Shown here piece after piece: positions 30,971-43,345 of a DNA stretch of 64,000 nucleotides. Position numbers and translations under genes: made by a program. Below the pieces are notes generated by a model that saw nothing but the letters and a program-made list of their open reading frames with translations, was not told where the DNA came from and searched no databases. Within the stretch, counting starts at the first letter, position 1, and each line of letters begins with the position of its first letter. The stretch spans positions 8,338,746 through 8,402,745 of the forward strand of contig CM036160.1 of assembly GCA_020631735.1 (NCBI GenBank). The letters are read 5' to 3'. Source of the DNA: Saccharum officinarum (taxonomy: Eukaryota; Streptophyta; Magnoliopsida; Poales; Poaceae).

Positions 30971-33208
30971 CGTGATGAGGTCGTGGGACTGGAGGCTGTA
31001 GCACATTCCATGCGGTCCATGGTTTATAAACCTGTGAACCATTGTGGGCTGACCGGAGAGCATGTACTATCAATGTAAGAAGACCAACTGATTCTGAGGA
31101 AAACAGGCAGCAGCCTCTTTGATCACCTGTGTTGTAATCAAGTTGGCTGCCCCACCATAAGCAAGAAACATGAAATTTGGAAAGGATATTTTGTTCTACA
31201 CTGCAAATAGAAGTGACGGCGTCTATGGTTTTGTTTGGTGCATGTAAAGTTTCAGTAGCCTAGACTCATATAGTGTGTATTTCTGGTAATCAATTGGGCA
31301 ATATGGATTGTAGATTTAAGTTATATGGAGTTCTTGTTAGAAACAAATTCTCTAGTCAATTGCAACAAGCATGAATTGCATGAACCGATTTTTTTCATCA
31401 ATTTGACGGTGAGAAAAAGCAACACAAAAGGCGGACTAATCCAATGCTCCAAATCAGGATGGGGACCTAATCCAGCAACCAAATGGATGAAGTTATTAGA
31501 ACGTTGAAACCATCATTGCAAAAAGAAGATGCATCCTAAAATTTTACTTAATTGCTTTCCATAGTTGCAGTGCTAAGGCATAATTTGAAGGGTCGACTTT
31601 TCACAATTCAGGAATAGTTTTGACTGAAAAAAGTAAAGATGCACGACACTGATTTGGTTGGTTTCCGATGACAGCCAACGGTTCTAACCAAAAGAAGATT
31701 TTCTAATTCTAAAGAAGCTTGTCTAATGTTTAATGAACAATACATAACAAGTCTAGCTGCTACTTGATTCAGTCTAAATTTATCTAGGTGATCTATGCAT
31801 CCATAATATGAGCTCAATAATATCATCTCACATTACTTGATTCAGTCATTTAGGACATTACTTACCACCTTTTTCACCCGTCCATGACATTGTTATATAT
31901 AATATTTTTGGTGCTCTTCTCTGTTGGATCTAATTTCTTCTTTGGTTTTGCCAAAATTCTTATTGTTTGTCTGGACACACCCCTCGAAAACGCAACATAG
32001 AGCTTTCACTTTGCCTTCCTGGATGGAGGTAGAGCAACCATGACATTGTTCTCTTGCTTTCGCTTTGCCTAGCCTAGCCACCAGAATGTCGGTTTTCTTG
32101 TGTCTGCTTGCTGCGTCTAAAACAAGTGTTACAAGAAACTTCATCAGCCACCAGCCAAAAATATCATTCCATTCATTCGACGAACTTTAGCTGCTTTGTA
32201 TATTAGAATCAGTGTGAATCCTATTTGATACGAAAGACATTTGGCAGAAGCATGGAATTAAAACAAAAGGAATGCATGTACTAACTTCTCATGTTGCTCT
32301 CTGCGTGTCTCTCTCCAAGGAGAAGCCTTGCAGCTTTGTCAAGTGCGTCTCAACCTGCACGGAATACAAGCCCAATTACAGTTAAGTGAGAAGGAAAATA
32401 ACCTGAACCATACTATATTACTATGTCTCTGATATCCACCCAATTAATGAAACTGCATCAAAGAAATATCAGATACATGGATTTTGCATCTGTTGATCCA
32501 TTGATGAATCAATTCTCATTGCTAGATTGAACTGGAAACAAGTCACTGCAATAGTAAATTTCGATAATGAAATTATGAGGTTAAATTCAGAAGCATATTA
32601 AAAATTTTTGAGCCATTAATTAAGAGACTATAGGATAACCAAAGTTGTGTGGAAAAACAATGATGCTGTTTGCAGGCCAATTCCCACAAGTGAACAGTCT
32701 TGTCTGTTGACACTGACAATAGACGCTGCAAGGTAGCAAATTTCAATCATCAGAAAGAAAAGGACAAAAGAAAAAGTACAATAGATGAAATTTTCAAAGG
32801 CAGTCAGTGAGTTACCAATCACCCCTAAAATTTCTAAGGTGGTCTATATGTTAGCGGAGCCCCTCTACTATATTTTTAGAGGCAGCAGAAAATCACAATA
32901 ATCTCTATTAAACAATGGAACTTTTCTAAATCATTTGTATAGTAGTGGAAACTCTGCCTCCTTCTTAAGGTTGCTTAAATAGAAAAAGAAGGGTTTTGTC
33001 CTAAAAGATAATATAATAATGTCTGTGAAACAATAGGAGCTTTTCTAAATCGTCTGTATAGTAGTGGAAATTGCATGTCCTTGAGGTTGCTTAAATAAAA
33101 AAGAAGGGTTTTGTCTCAAAAGATAAAACTGGCAGGTGCATGTAGATTATTGTCCCGCTTTTGATCTACATGTGTATGTGTAGATTAAATTGTAGAATAA
33201 ATGTGCAC
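30971..33208. other. AT-rich, no confident gene; possible old intron DNA of the MADS remnant
   Basis: Nothing certain. On the minus strand GTGCAG/GTTGAGACGCACTTG at ~32358 has a good splice acceptor but I could not match the following ~65 bases to the K-domain exon expected after the exon at 33209-33269. A minus-strand frame at 31893-32144 has no recognised domain. Confidence 0.3.
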
Positions 33209-33475
33209 CTGATCTTAAGCTGATTTCAGCAAGCTCCTCCTTTAGCCTCGCACAAGTGCCGTCATCAATCTGTAACACACATATCATAGAACCCAAAGCT
33301 GTTAGTACCAACATCGTTGTACCCATTCTGCCATTGTGTTCGTGTTCGCAAATTGGAGTAATAAACGTTAACAATTACAGGATGAATTCTAGCTCACATG
33401 TGACTGCAGCTGAGGCGGCATTTCAGACTTCTGGAGATTCTTGGAATGGGAGTCGTACCCATCACCTGCTTCATG
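33209..33475 (-). pseudogene. MADS-box gene remnant, StMADS11/SVP (OsMADS47-like) clade: two I/K-region exons
   Basis: SVP-clade MIKC MADS factors are nuclear regulators of meristem identity and flowering. Minus strand: exon 33398-33475 (78 bp) lies between CTGTAG and GTGAGC splice sites and codes MKQVM, then after a ~4-base loss YDSHSKNLQKSEMPPQLQSH. The next exon 33209-33269 (61 bp) lies between TTACAG and GTGCAC and codes IDDGTCARLKEELAEISLR. These match the end of the I region and start of the K domain (rice OsMADS47 has NSHSKTLQ and CARLKEELAE-like blocks). No MADS domain exon is found within ~2 kb upstream and no K-box exon could be assigned downstream. The frameshift and missing exons imply a pseudogene or captured fragment. 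Confidence 0.6.
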
Positions 33476-36119
33476 CTACAGAAAAATTAGGCAGATCAAC
33501 TAATCAGACTACACAATTTATTAGTGAAGATTAAATAATACGACTGACTGACGTACTTTAGATAAAGATGCGCCTTCAATAGCAATGCAATATTTATCAG
33601 CAATTATATGTAGATTTTTTTCTAGAAACCCGTATTAAAGAGGCCGTGCTCCTGGAAACGAAGATACCAGTCTACACGCGAAATGTGGGAGGCCTCCCTT
33701 GCAACGCCGCACCCGGATCCGCCACTGCCGCTGTGGAGCCTTGGCAGTAGGCTGTGCCGACAGGCCATGTGCTGCCCCTGCCCCTGCCGCCACCCGCCGC
33801 GCCGAGAAGGAACGTTGACATTGCGCTCCTCTTCCACCATGTCGCGGACGACGGGTGGTGGAGCATCTTCCGGCTGTGCTTATCCCCGGACACGCTCCGG
33901 CAGGGCCCAAACGCTGCGTCAACCCGCCAGGCCTGCACTCCTTTACCCTCGCCGCCATCGCGATGCCGATCTGGAAGAGAGAGAGAGAGGAGGAGGAGGG
34001 TGATGACGAGAAGAGGGATCGGTATGGGGAGGGGAAACCCTAACCTCCGAATCGCGTGACGACGTGCAGCCTACCCTGGATGTATTCCCTGGTGGCTTGT
34101 TGGTGCTGGCGCTGATGACAGAGGCAGCCTTGAGGGCGGGGAGAGGAAGACGCGACAACAATGGTGCGGGATGAGGCCGTCACGAAGCGTGCCGCCTGGC
34201 TTTGGTGCTAGCACTGACGACTGCGTGCAGGGGCTAGCACTGACGATGGTGGCGGCCTCGAGGGCGGGGAGAGGAAGATGCGGCGGCGGTGTACGCGAAC
34301 GAGGAGAGAGCCGGGCGTAATCTATTTTCCAATACTTTCTCATTTCATCTTCCCTACAGTAATCTATTTCCTTTTTTTCCATGCGTCGCCGGTGAGTTGT
34401 GGAAATTATTTCATTTTTTTGTCCTCTAATCGCGAGGTCGCACCAGGGAGGGGGAAGGTGAGGCGAAGTTTTTGTCGCACCATCAGGAAGACAATTTTAC
34501 ATCAAAAATCCTTTTCTATTCTTTATTTTCTTTCGCACCCTTCCACCTTCACGTTTATATGTTATTTCTCTCTTTTACATGTGTATCTGGAATCTTTTCT
34601 TATTCTTTATTTTCATTCGCACCCTTCCACCTCCTACTATTACGATGCGCGCGGTATCGAAGCAGAGGGGCAGATGGAAGTACCAAACGTTTGTCGTACT
34701 AAAAAGTGTCCATCTTTTATTTTTTAGTTGTAGGAAAAGTATGGTAATTTCTGTCATCCATCCCTAGTTGTTTTCCTGTACGTCCATCCCAACTCTCGTC
34801 ACTCTTGGTTGATGCTAAAGATTGTTGGATGGTGCTAGCAAAACCAGAGTCCTGCTTTGCTAACTTAGATGCAAGTCATATCCATCCTCTAGGCTAATAG
34901 CGGAGGCGGCGAAACAGGCCGGGAGCTTGATATCTGAGGGGAAAGTTGTCCACAATAGAAGAGAGGGAAATTGTTCTGTACACGAGCTCACACAGCTGAC
35001 GCTGAGATTGAACAGCTTGGCTGTTTGGCGCAACGTAGTTCCAGTTTGTATCGAGTAAATTATTGCTCGTGATTGTAACTTGAACAATTTGCAATAAAAG
35101 AGAGCCTTTTCTTTTCTCAGGAAAAAAGAATATCCTCTAGGCTCTATGACATGTATGTATACTGAGTTACTGACACTCTGTTCGTAGCCAACAAACAAAC
35201 GCTTTGCTTAAATTAAAACGGGAATGGATCGCCGCTGAAAAACAAAATGCCGATCAGCACGTGAGGGGGGGCGTGTGTGCACGTGTAACTAATATCAGCC
35301 TTTCCACATCAGGAGCATTATTATATGGTGCATTTTTTTAAGAGTTATATGGTGCATTGTTGAGCATTAGTCATTGTGAATAAAAGCATATATATGCATA
35401 TGTTTAACAAGTACTGTAGCGGTATGTGGTACACTAGTATTTTGACTTCGTATATGACAATTCATATCGTATCCATTTCATTCCGATCGATCCGGGTTCG
35501 CTGCATCCCGTTGGCTAGCTAGCTGTATAGTGCATGAACCACAGGTATATGTAAGAAAAAAAAAGAGAAATCCGCTACTCACCGCACGCGCATAGGTTGT
35601 CGTGGCCAACAGATTGTGGTGGGAATTTGTATACATAAGTCAATAAAAAAATAGTAACCTAACCTAGCTGGAAGCCAACTCCTTCCCTGCAGGTAGCCAT
35701 GGTACACAGATACAGTGAACACTGCACGTACGTAGGCACGCACCGCCAGGACCAGTAAGTTTTGTTTTTTTTTCAAATCATAATACGTGCAGTTTCTCGA
35801 TCGCCACTCTGTCATGGATGAGTGGTGTAGCAGAGTACACTTTCAATAAAATGTACGGGACGGACCAAGCCGGCCGGCGGTTGATCGTATACTACGTTAT
35901 GAGTTGTGCGTACAGGTACAGACGTACAGTAGGTTCCCTTCCTCATGGTGCCGCAGCTACCTTACGTAGACACGGATGCTCGTCTGACCAGTGACCATTG
36001 CTGCATATGGTGTTGCATATACTTCCTCCGACCCTCCGTTAAAAAAATGTTGCTTTTCTATAAATATTTGTTTTTATAGCGAAAACAAGATAACGTACCC
36101 GCCGGTCGAGGATCGAAGC
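33476..36119. other. Intergenic; GC-rich 33.65-34.32 kb, otherwise AT-rich, no gene recognised
   Basis: 33.65-34.32 kb has overlapping frames on both strands with no recognised domain and an internal near-duplicate (CTCGAGGGCGGGGAGAGGAAG type words at ~34130 and ~34260). At ~34505-34640 a ~85-bp unit containing TTCTTTATTTTC and TCGCACCCTTCCACC is repeated twice. At ~36020-36080 a short piece (ACTTCCTCCGACCCTCCGTT) resembles the end of a Stowaway MITE. Confidence 0.3.
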
Positions 36120-37175
36120 CTGCAGTCTGCACGTCGTCTCGTTTGACGAGGCTAATTTTATTTTCGAAAATGATACCCCACGGGCGTCTCGCCCGCGCCG
36201 GCACGGCACGCTCTGTCCGTGTCGCCCAGGCCACTACTCCGCATGCCTCGCTCACCCGGTCACCCCACTGCTCCGTGCGCCCTTGCTCATTCCCGCTCGC
36301 GTCCTCATCCCCTTACCTGTCGTCGAAGAGGAGGCAGGGGAGGCCTACGCCTACGCCTGCGTCCCCTCCACCTAGCGTCGTCGACAGTAAGGAGAGGAAG
36401 GAGAGGCCTGCACTACCTAGTTTCCCACAGGTACGCCGTGACCGTCGGTGCCGCTGTGTTTTATGCGTTTTTCGATACGTTGCTAGCCTATGTTTCAAGT
36501 GTTTCAGTTCTTTTTTTACGTATGTTTCAAGTGTTTCATCTAGATGTTGCATATATTGCTATGGTTATACACGCATGTTTCAAGTATATGTTTCAAATGT
36601 TCCAGTTGTTTTCAGAATTATGTTGCAAGTGTTTCATCTGAATATTGCATATGCTGCTATGGCTATACACACATGTGTTCAAGGGTATGTTTCAAGTGTT
36701 TCATCTATTTTCAAATGTATATTGCAAGTGTTTTATCTGAATATTGCATATGTTGCAAATAGCTATGTTCTGAATGTTTCATCGGTTTCAGGCGTGTGTT
36801 TGCAATTGTTTCATCTAAGCGTTGCAAAAGTAGATGTGGATGTAGATATAGAGAAAACCTAAGTCCTCGGTGGTCCAGCTGCTGCGACTCAGTGGTGTGG
36901 CAAAGATGGAGGCCACTGACACGAGAGTGATCGGGATGGGATGCCGCAACGGATCGGCTGGGATGGGTGTTGGCAGGCGCATCGAGTGGGATGGGATGCA
37001 GGCCTCTATTCTGCGTGCATCGGGCGCATGTGCTGGAAGGTCGGTCCGGACAGTTTGCTGCCTTTGGAGTGGGGATGGGTGCGGGGCGTGCGTCAGGCAC
37101 CGAGCGTGCGAACGCGGGTGGGCATGCGTCGGGCGCAAGCAAGGGAGCAGCATCCAAGCGTCCGGATGCCGGTAG
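36120..37175. repeat. Second copy (inverted) of the GAAACACTTGCAACATATG-type repeat
   Basis: Degenerate TTTCAAGTGTTTCATCTGAA / ATTGCATATG words repeat at least eight times between ~36495 and 36840, flanked by GC-rich arms. The right arm has GCGTCCGGATGCC at ~37155, as does the opposite arm of the copy at 23236. The minus-strand 165-codon frame spanning the right arm is not considered coding. Confidence 0.5.
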
Positions 37176-37414
37176 CTCCGTTTCATTTTTCACAAATTCT
37201 ACTGGCACGACATATCCTCCCTCTGCTCATGTCGTGGAGCATCGGAATACGACGAACAAGGAGACCCCTTTGAGAATGCGGGATTTATTTTATTATTTTT
37301 TATAATTTTGTCAAATCGAAACAAATATTTCTGTAAAATTCCTTTATATATAAACGAGACCCTAAAAACTACTGGGTACACACATCAATAACTTCCGTGT
37401 ACTATGGACTACTA

Positions 37415-37658
37415 GGGCCTTTTTTAGATGGCAATTTTTTTAACTTTGACGATTGTAGCACTTTCGTTTTTATTTGGTAATTAGTGTACAATCATGGACT
37501 AATTAGACTTAAAAGATTCGTCTCATGATTTTCAACTAATCTATGAAATTAGTTATTTATTTTATCAACATTTAATGCTTCATGCATATGTCTAAAAATT
37601 GATGTGACGAAGAGAGAGTGAAAAAACTTAGAATTTGGAAGGGAAGACAACAAGGCCC
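37415..37658. mobile_element. MITE, GGCCTTGTTTAG family (member 1)
   Basis: Ends GGGCCTTTTTTAGAT and, reversed, GGGCCTTGTTGTC. The core words GGACTAATTAGACTTAAAAG and TTCGTCTC are shared by all family members in this window. No clear target duplication. Confidence 0.65.
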
Positions 37659-37730
37659 AGTTCTAGCTCATGACCCGAGCGGTGGACCGAGACCGCTGGG
37701 ACGGATCGGTTACGCGAGATCAGGCGGGGT

Positions 37731-38208
37731 CTAAGACTATGTGCACCGGATCCTCTAAACGTATCCACTAGCCAGCATGCAGTATTGTTTAACGTAAGAT
37801 TTCCCGCCATCGTGTGCCATCCGCCAAATATGACGGGATAGCGGATGAGCGCTATCTCCGAAAGCACGGGCGCATGCAGCATTGGGTGGTGGAGAAAGAG
37901 AGACAGAGGAGAGAAGATGGAGAGCATGAGGCGGGCCCACTTTTTTTTCCGTAACAAAAAAAAATATTATAACTTATAAACTAAAACATCAAATTAAATT
38001 CCGATTACACCATTAAATTCGTTTAAATAAATTTTTTAAAACTAGATCTCACATGGATATATTTAGATAAAGTGACAAGTAGACCCCACAGTGAATAGAG
38101 GATGCTATAGAGGATGAATGAGTGCGGGAGAAATAAGTATAGAGAAAAGAATCTCGATGACAAGAATGTATAGAGGATGAAAATAGAGGATCAAGTGCGG
38201 ATAGCCTA
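37731..38208. mobile_element. Small DNA transposon, CTAAGACTAT/ATAGCCTA ends
   Basis: The left end CTAAGACTATGTGCACC and the reversed right end GTAGGCTATCCGCACTT are related inverted termini. Subterminal TATAGAGGATGAAAATAGAGG is shared with the larger relative at 50468-51534. No coding capacity. Confidence 0.5.
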
Positions 38209-38338
38209 CAAACCAATCACGACGCCATGCGGGACGGACCACGGGCGAGAGCGCCGCTAGCAGTGGCAGACACCAGACAGCACGAGCACGGAGCCAGGTG
38301 ACAGGCCAACAGCCGCCAGCCTGGCTCGCCTTCAATTA

Positions 38339-38585
38339 GGGCCTTGCTTAGATTAGATGCACCCTAAAAGTTGAAATTTTTTTACTCTCTCCATTATATT
38401 AATCTTTAGATCCATACATGAAGTATTAAATGTAGGTAAAAAAAATAACTAGTTACACAGTTTAGTTGGAAATCACGAGATGAATCTTTTAAGCCTAGTT
38501 GGTTCACGATTAGACAATATTTGCCAAATAAGACAAAAGTGATACTATTCATCAATTTGAAATTTTTTGCAATCTAAACGTGGCC
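38339..38585. mobile_element. MITE, GGCCTTGTTTAG family (member 2)
   Basis: Starts GGGCCTTGCTTAGATT and ends AATCTAAACGTGGCC. It has the internal TTTAGTTGGAAATCACGAG subtype also seen at 56149 and 61129. It abuts member 3. Confidence 0.75.
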
Positions 38586-38587
38586 TA

Positions 38588-38863
38588 GGGCCTCATTTAG
38601 ATGCCCGATCCGGACATCCGAATTCACTGTGCAGTACTGTGCTGTAATGTAGCAATTTTGTTTTTATTTGGTAATAATTGTCCAAACATTGATTAATTAG
38701 GTTCAAAACGTTCGTCTCGCAAAGTATAATAAAACTATGCAATTAGTTTTTTTATTTCATCTACATTTAGTATTTTATGCATGTGCCGATATTTTGATAT
38801 ATGATGGGAAATCTTCTTTTTGCATAGTAAAATCTAAGGTGAATTTGGGAAACTAAACCTGGT
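38588..38863. mobile_element. MITE, GGCCTTGTTTAG family (member 3)
   Basis: Starts GGGCCTCATTTAGATG and ends ACTAAACCTGGT, with CTA on both sides (38585-38587, 38864-38866), a possible 3-bp duplication. It sits head to tail with member 2. Confidence 0.7.
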
Positions 38864-39249
38864 CTAGGCTCACCCACACAGTGACACAGACACAACAGTC
38901 AGCAGGGGGGCCACGCTCTCTCGGCTTCCATGCATCATCCAGGCGACACCCGGCTCGCCACTCTTCCGTGGGAGCGCCGTGCATGGTTGCATCGCCAGCC
39001 ACAGGCACGCGACATGGGCGATGGCATTGGATCCTCTGCTCGCACTGTCACTTGTCAGTACTATACGCAACTAGTACTCCTCGGAAGCATGGCCCCGCAA
39101 GGTCGCAACGCCAGCGGCGTGCGCAGCAGGGGAGAGGACACAGGAGTGGGGGGTGTGCTACAGCTCACGCGATCGCAAACCACGGGAACGGATGGTGTGG
39201 CGCCAATCCCAACAACCACTTCCGGACGCCCAACAACAACTGCACAGGC
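38864..39249. other. Intergenic, no feature seen
   Basis: GC-rich, with overlapping frames on both strands lacking domains, up to the start of the DUF1005-flank duplication. Confidence 0.3.
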
Positions 39250-40472
39250 AAGCAAAGCAAAGCGAGCGGCTGCCTTCCGTGATTCCGTCCCTCCTCCTCC
39301 TCGCCCGGTTCCGGCACCAGGCGCTAGCTCGGAGGCGTAGGCAGCCCATGTGGCTTTGGGGCCCAGCCTCCCATACCATTTTCCAGCTCGGAGGTCGTGC
39401 CCGTCTCCTCCCTCCAGAACGAGACGTCGGGCCGGGAGCCAATGGACAGTGCACTCCTTCACGGACATGGCGATAGGTGAAGCCTCCTCTTTCTTCTTCG
39501 TTCCATAGCTACCTCCGCAGAAGCCTTCGCTGCCGCGAGCAATGCCGAATCATACTGATTACTGACAAACAACACTCAGGCGAAAGACCAAACAAGAACA
39601 GGATGACAGGGTTTGTTCCCTCCATAATTCTTCAATTCACCACAACAGCTTGATGAAACTTGCTCTCTACCACTTCGGTAGCAGCACGACGAGGAGCACA
39701 ACAGTTCTTTCTCCGCGGCCAAAAACACTGGGAATCCAAAAACACCCAACTCACACACCCCTCGCCCTCGCTCGCTCACCCCAGTTCCATTGCTTCTTCT
39801 ACACTTCAGAAAGCACCTAGAAGACGAACAACACTCACTGCTCAACGAAAATTACAAACAACCGACGAAAACAAGCTCGTCCGATCACCGCGACCAAAAC
39901 TTTGCGACCGGACGAGATCACACTCTCTCCCTCCCGCAGACGGCAGCCCCTCCCTCCCTCGCTGCTGCTGCTGTACACTTGCTTCCACTGCCCCCAATGC
40001 CGAGCTCACCGGAGCAGCTCGGCGCGGGACGCCGACAGCTCCCGGCGCAGCTTGCACGAAAAGAGCCAGCACACGTCCATGCTGAGGTCGACGGCAGCAG
40101 CCAGAGCCACGAACGCCGCGGCATCCTCAGCGCAGCCGACGTGCGCGACGCCGACCTCCACTGTCGGCCTGCTGCACTGGCCCTCCCCCTGCACGGCGGC
40201 CGACATCACGAATCCTCGGAACGTGCCAAACGGCCAGAGCCCGCCGCTGTGGTGGTGGCCGAAGTCGCCGCTCCCGCGGGGGCTGCACCCGGGCGACCCG
40301 GTGCGGCCGAACAGCTGCGCCGCCGTCAGGTCGATGGCAAACCGCCCCGCCGTGGGACGCCGGGACGCCCGACTCGGCCACGCACACGCCGGCGGCCGTG
40401 TTGGTGTGGTCGGGTACGAACTCGAAGCGGTACCCCAGGGTGTCCCCACCGCCGCCGAGGAGCTCGCGCCAG
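39250..40472. repeat. Duplicated block A (3' flank plus 3' end of DUF1005 gene)
   Basis: It corresponds to ~47671-49017 (block B). Shared landmarks are AAAGCAAAGCGAGCGGC, the GAACGAGACGTCGGGCCGGG word, AAAGACCAAACAAGAACA, the CTAGAAGACGAACAAC word, and the last 155 codons of DUF1005. Small indels separate the copies. Block A ends abruptly where the copia LTR begins (40473). Confidence 0.85.
40006..40472 (-). pseudogene. DUF1005 gene, C-terminal fragment (paralogue of 48540-50076)
   Basis: The minus strand from 40472 reads the end of the DUF1005 protein: YRFEFVPDHTNT, CVAESGVPASHGG, then (one base gained in a G run) FAIDLTAAQLFGRTG, GLWPFGTFRGFVMSAAV, CSRPTVEVGVAHVG and the terminal ELSASRAELLR with stop at 40006. 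The intact copy has the same blocks with few differences. Everything upstream (exon 1 and most of exon 2) is missing: the sequence is cut at 40472/40473 by an LTR. Confidence 0.85.
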
Positions 40473-40941
40473 TGTAAGAATTGATCTCATCCGTCTTGAC
40501 CCAACGGTCGAGACGGACCCCTTGACCATGTCGTGATCGGGGACGCCCAGCCCAACGACACGGCTGGTGGGCCCCGTCGCGCAGCACAATAAAGAGGAGG
40601 TGGGGGCAGGGGCTCGTACTACGAGGTTCACCGCCACAATAACTGCCCCACCTCTTTTCATAGACCGATCGAGAGGAGTGCTGTAGGTGACGGGAAGCTC
40701 CACCGCCTTTCACCGTCGTCACTGGACACGACCGCCACCACACTGCGTCCTACTACTTCATCACGACCGGACTTCACTGCGACCTCTACACCGTCGCCAT
40801 GTCGGCCTCCTCTTCCAAGACCGATGTTCAGGCATACCAAACCCTCTCATCTCCTCCCTCTCTGATGTTCTATTTGTTTTATCACAAATGGAAGAAATGT
40901 ACCCGCTAGATCTACGCCTAGTGACCCTAATGAGTTCAACA
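40473..40941 (+). repeat. 5' LTR of the copia element
   Basis: ~469 bp, ends in TTCAACA just before TTGGTATCGAGAG. The first ~330 bp are highly similar to 45794-46070. Confidence 0.75.
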
Positions 40942-42749
40942 TTGGTATCGAGAGTCGGTCTAGTGTGTGGATCCAGTTGGGATAGGAAGAAAAGAATTGA
41001 AAAGAAATCAACCGATCCAAGTGAATCGGCAAAGAAAGCAAACCCTAACCCTAAAGGAAAACAGAAAGGGGATTCGAATTCAATTTGGATTACCCTAAAG
41101 AACCCTAACCCTAACCTAACCCTAGAGGGGGAAAGGATGGAGGGGAGGCGGACCTACCTGGGTCACCTTCTCGCCGTCACCACCGTCGGCCGTCTCCTAG
41201 ATGGCGTGCGGGAAGATGACCCGAGCAGCCGGGGCGCGGATCTCGGCAGAGGCAAAGGGCACCGCCCGCAAGGCCGCTCGACGGCGACGAGCTCTGCCTC
41301 AGGTGAGCTCGCGCGCCAGCGAGGGGCCCGGCGACGGCGCCTCAATCTCCCTCCGGCCACCATGGGCGACCGTGCTGCTAAAGTTTTCACACGGTGCGGT
41401 GCTCGCTGGTGAGAGAGAAAGAGGAGGGGTAAGAGAATGGAAAGAGGAAGGTGAGCCGCCGGTTGTCCGGCGGGCTCTGCCCTCGCCGGTGATGGTCACC
41501 ATGGCCGCCACCGTTGCCTCCACTGCTGCTGTTTGCTGCGTGGAGAGAGAAAGGACAGGGATGAAATGAGGAATTAGGGTTAGGGAGTCGGACAGTTGCA
41601 GCGGTTTTGATCAAGAGAGGATTGCGCCCTGCCGTCGGATCGGTTTTGACGGCTGAGATCAACTGGCGCCGCGTCAGGCCGAAAGGAGCCCAGGCGGGGC
41701 GGCACTTTCCTGACCCAGGCCCAGGTTACGGCTGAGGCACGGGAAGTGGCTCGCGAGCGGGCGCAGCTGGGCCAAATGAAAATGCCGAGCTGAGCAGATG
41801 GGCTGCGGAGCTTAACTCGCTTGGCCACGCGCTGCTGCTCCTAGCTGGGCCGCGGGCTTTTCTATGCCGCTGGACCGAGTGCACGCGCAAGCAAGGCCAT
41901 GGGCCGAATGCAGCAGCTGGGCTGCGAGCTGCTGAGAGTGAACAGCGTCCCGTTAGCTGGGCTTTTTGGGCCGAAATGAAAGAAGCGGCTGTGAATTTAT
42001 CCTTTTATTTTTCCAGAAGCAATCTTGATGATTTTCATTAAGATTTGATGATAAAAGTTGCTCATTCTTTAACCAACGTCGAAATCTGAGCAGATAGTAA
42101 TTGAGTGCTTCTGGATAATATTAATTTAAGCATGGTTTTAACGTTTTCCGCTGCAAAGTTAAAGATTATTGTCTTCTTATTAAATTTGAACTATCGAAAG
42201 AATTTAATTTGAAGAACAGTTATAGTTATTCAGTAGAAATACATTTATTTATAGTTAAATTATGGTATTGTTATTTTCTGACCAACGTTGATGATAAGAA
42301 TATCATAATTCTATGAGTTTTATGTTTAAAGTTTAAATCTCTGATAAATTTTGCATCAAAGTGACCAATTTTCAGAGAATAGATAAGAAACAAGAGATGC
42401 TCCAGAGTGAGTAGAATGTAATGTATTTTCATGTTTCCGCTGCAATAGTGATGATGATCTTCAAAATTAAATTCGAACCAATGGAAGAATTTAATTTTGA
42501 AGAGGGTTATAAGATAATTGAGTTTTCATATGTTAATTTTATTTCTGCCCAACGGTGAAGTGGAATTAATGTAGAAGAATATTGTTTTATTCTATTTCTG
42601 CCCAAAGGTAATACAGAATAGAACATAAAGTTTTAAAAGTTTAATGAGCATTATTGTTGATTATTTATTAATGTTTTCAGACAAAGAACCTCATGCCTTT
42701 ATTCTTGAAGGGTGAAAAGAAAATGAGTTGGGTACTTGTGACTCAGAAG

Positions 42750-42830
42750 ATAAAAAGTGCAATTTTTGCAGAAAAAAAAACCATTGTGTCAGGGACTGCG
42801 GTCTCTTTAAAGAATGGCTTCACAAGAAAA
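42750..42830 (+). pseudogene. copia gag zinc-knuckle remnant
   Basis: CNFCRKKNHCVRDC gives the CCHC spacing C-x2-C-x4-H-x4-C of a retroviral-type nucleocapsid knuckle. It lies in a short 66-codon frame (42728-42928); the rest of gag is unreadable. Confidence 0.7.
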
Positions 42831-43129
42831 AGAATTCTAGGATATTGATCCAAAAAAATAGAACATTAAGAGTTTATTTTAAAAGATGCCTTTTATGTAC
42901 TCCTTATGAAGAAGAATTTAGTTTTTAGTTTTATCATCATGGTAAAAGATGTAATACGTAATATAATTTTTAGTCTTAATCATCATGATTTGAAATGTAA
43001 TAAGTGACATGCATGTTTAATTTGACCAACGTCGGATTAAGCATGTGTGTTAAAGAGTATTTGGATTTATTTCTAAATTTGATGATTGAATATGAGCCAA
43101 TATTGACATTTATGTCCCTTCAAGAAAAT

Positions 43130-43345
43130 TATCTCGCATGGCGGAAAAAAGTTTGTAATAGTACCCGCATGACGGGAAAAGTTTGAGAAAATACCTGCAT
43201 GGCGGAGTAAAGTTGGCATAGTACTTATGTTAATCAATCCTGCATGGCGGGAGGAATTTGACATAGTATTTATCCTGCATGGCGGGAGAAAGTTGTGATG
43301 ACTCATGTGCTTTGAGTGTATCCCGCACAGGGAGAAAAGTTTAGG
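43130..43345 (+). repeat. Short tandem array around CCTGCATGGCGGG
   Basis: Five to six degenerate units carry GCATGGCGG or CCCGCATGACGGG followed by AAAGTT and spacing of ~25-50 bases. The motif is itself partly palindromic (CCCGCATGGCGGG). Confidence 0.6.

Noticed and set aside
32280..32360. Third exon of the MADS remnant
   Set aside because: The acceptor looks good but the translation does not match the expected K-domain exon in any frame.
41040..41130. Interstitial telomere-like repeats (CCCTAA words)
   Set aside because: Only a few short CCCTAA units in the copia leader, not the plant CCCTAAA array; the same word occurs at 57469.
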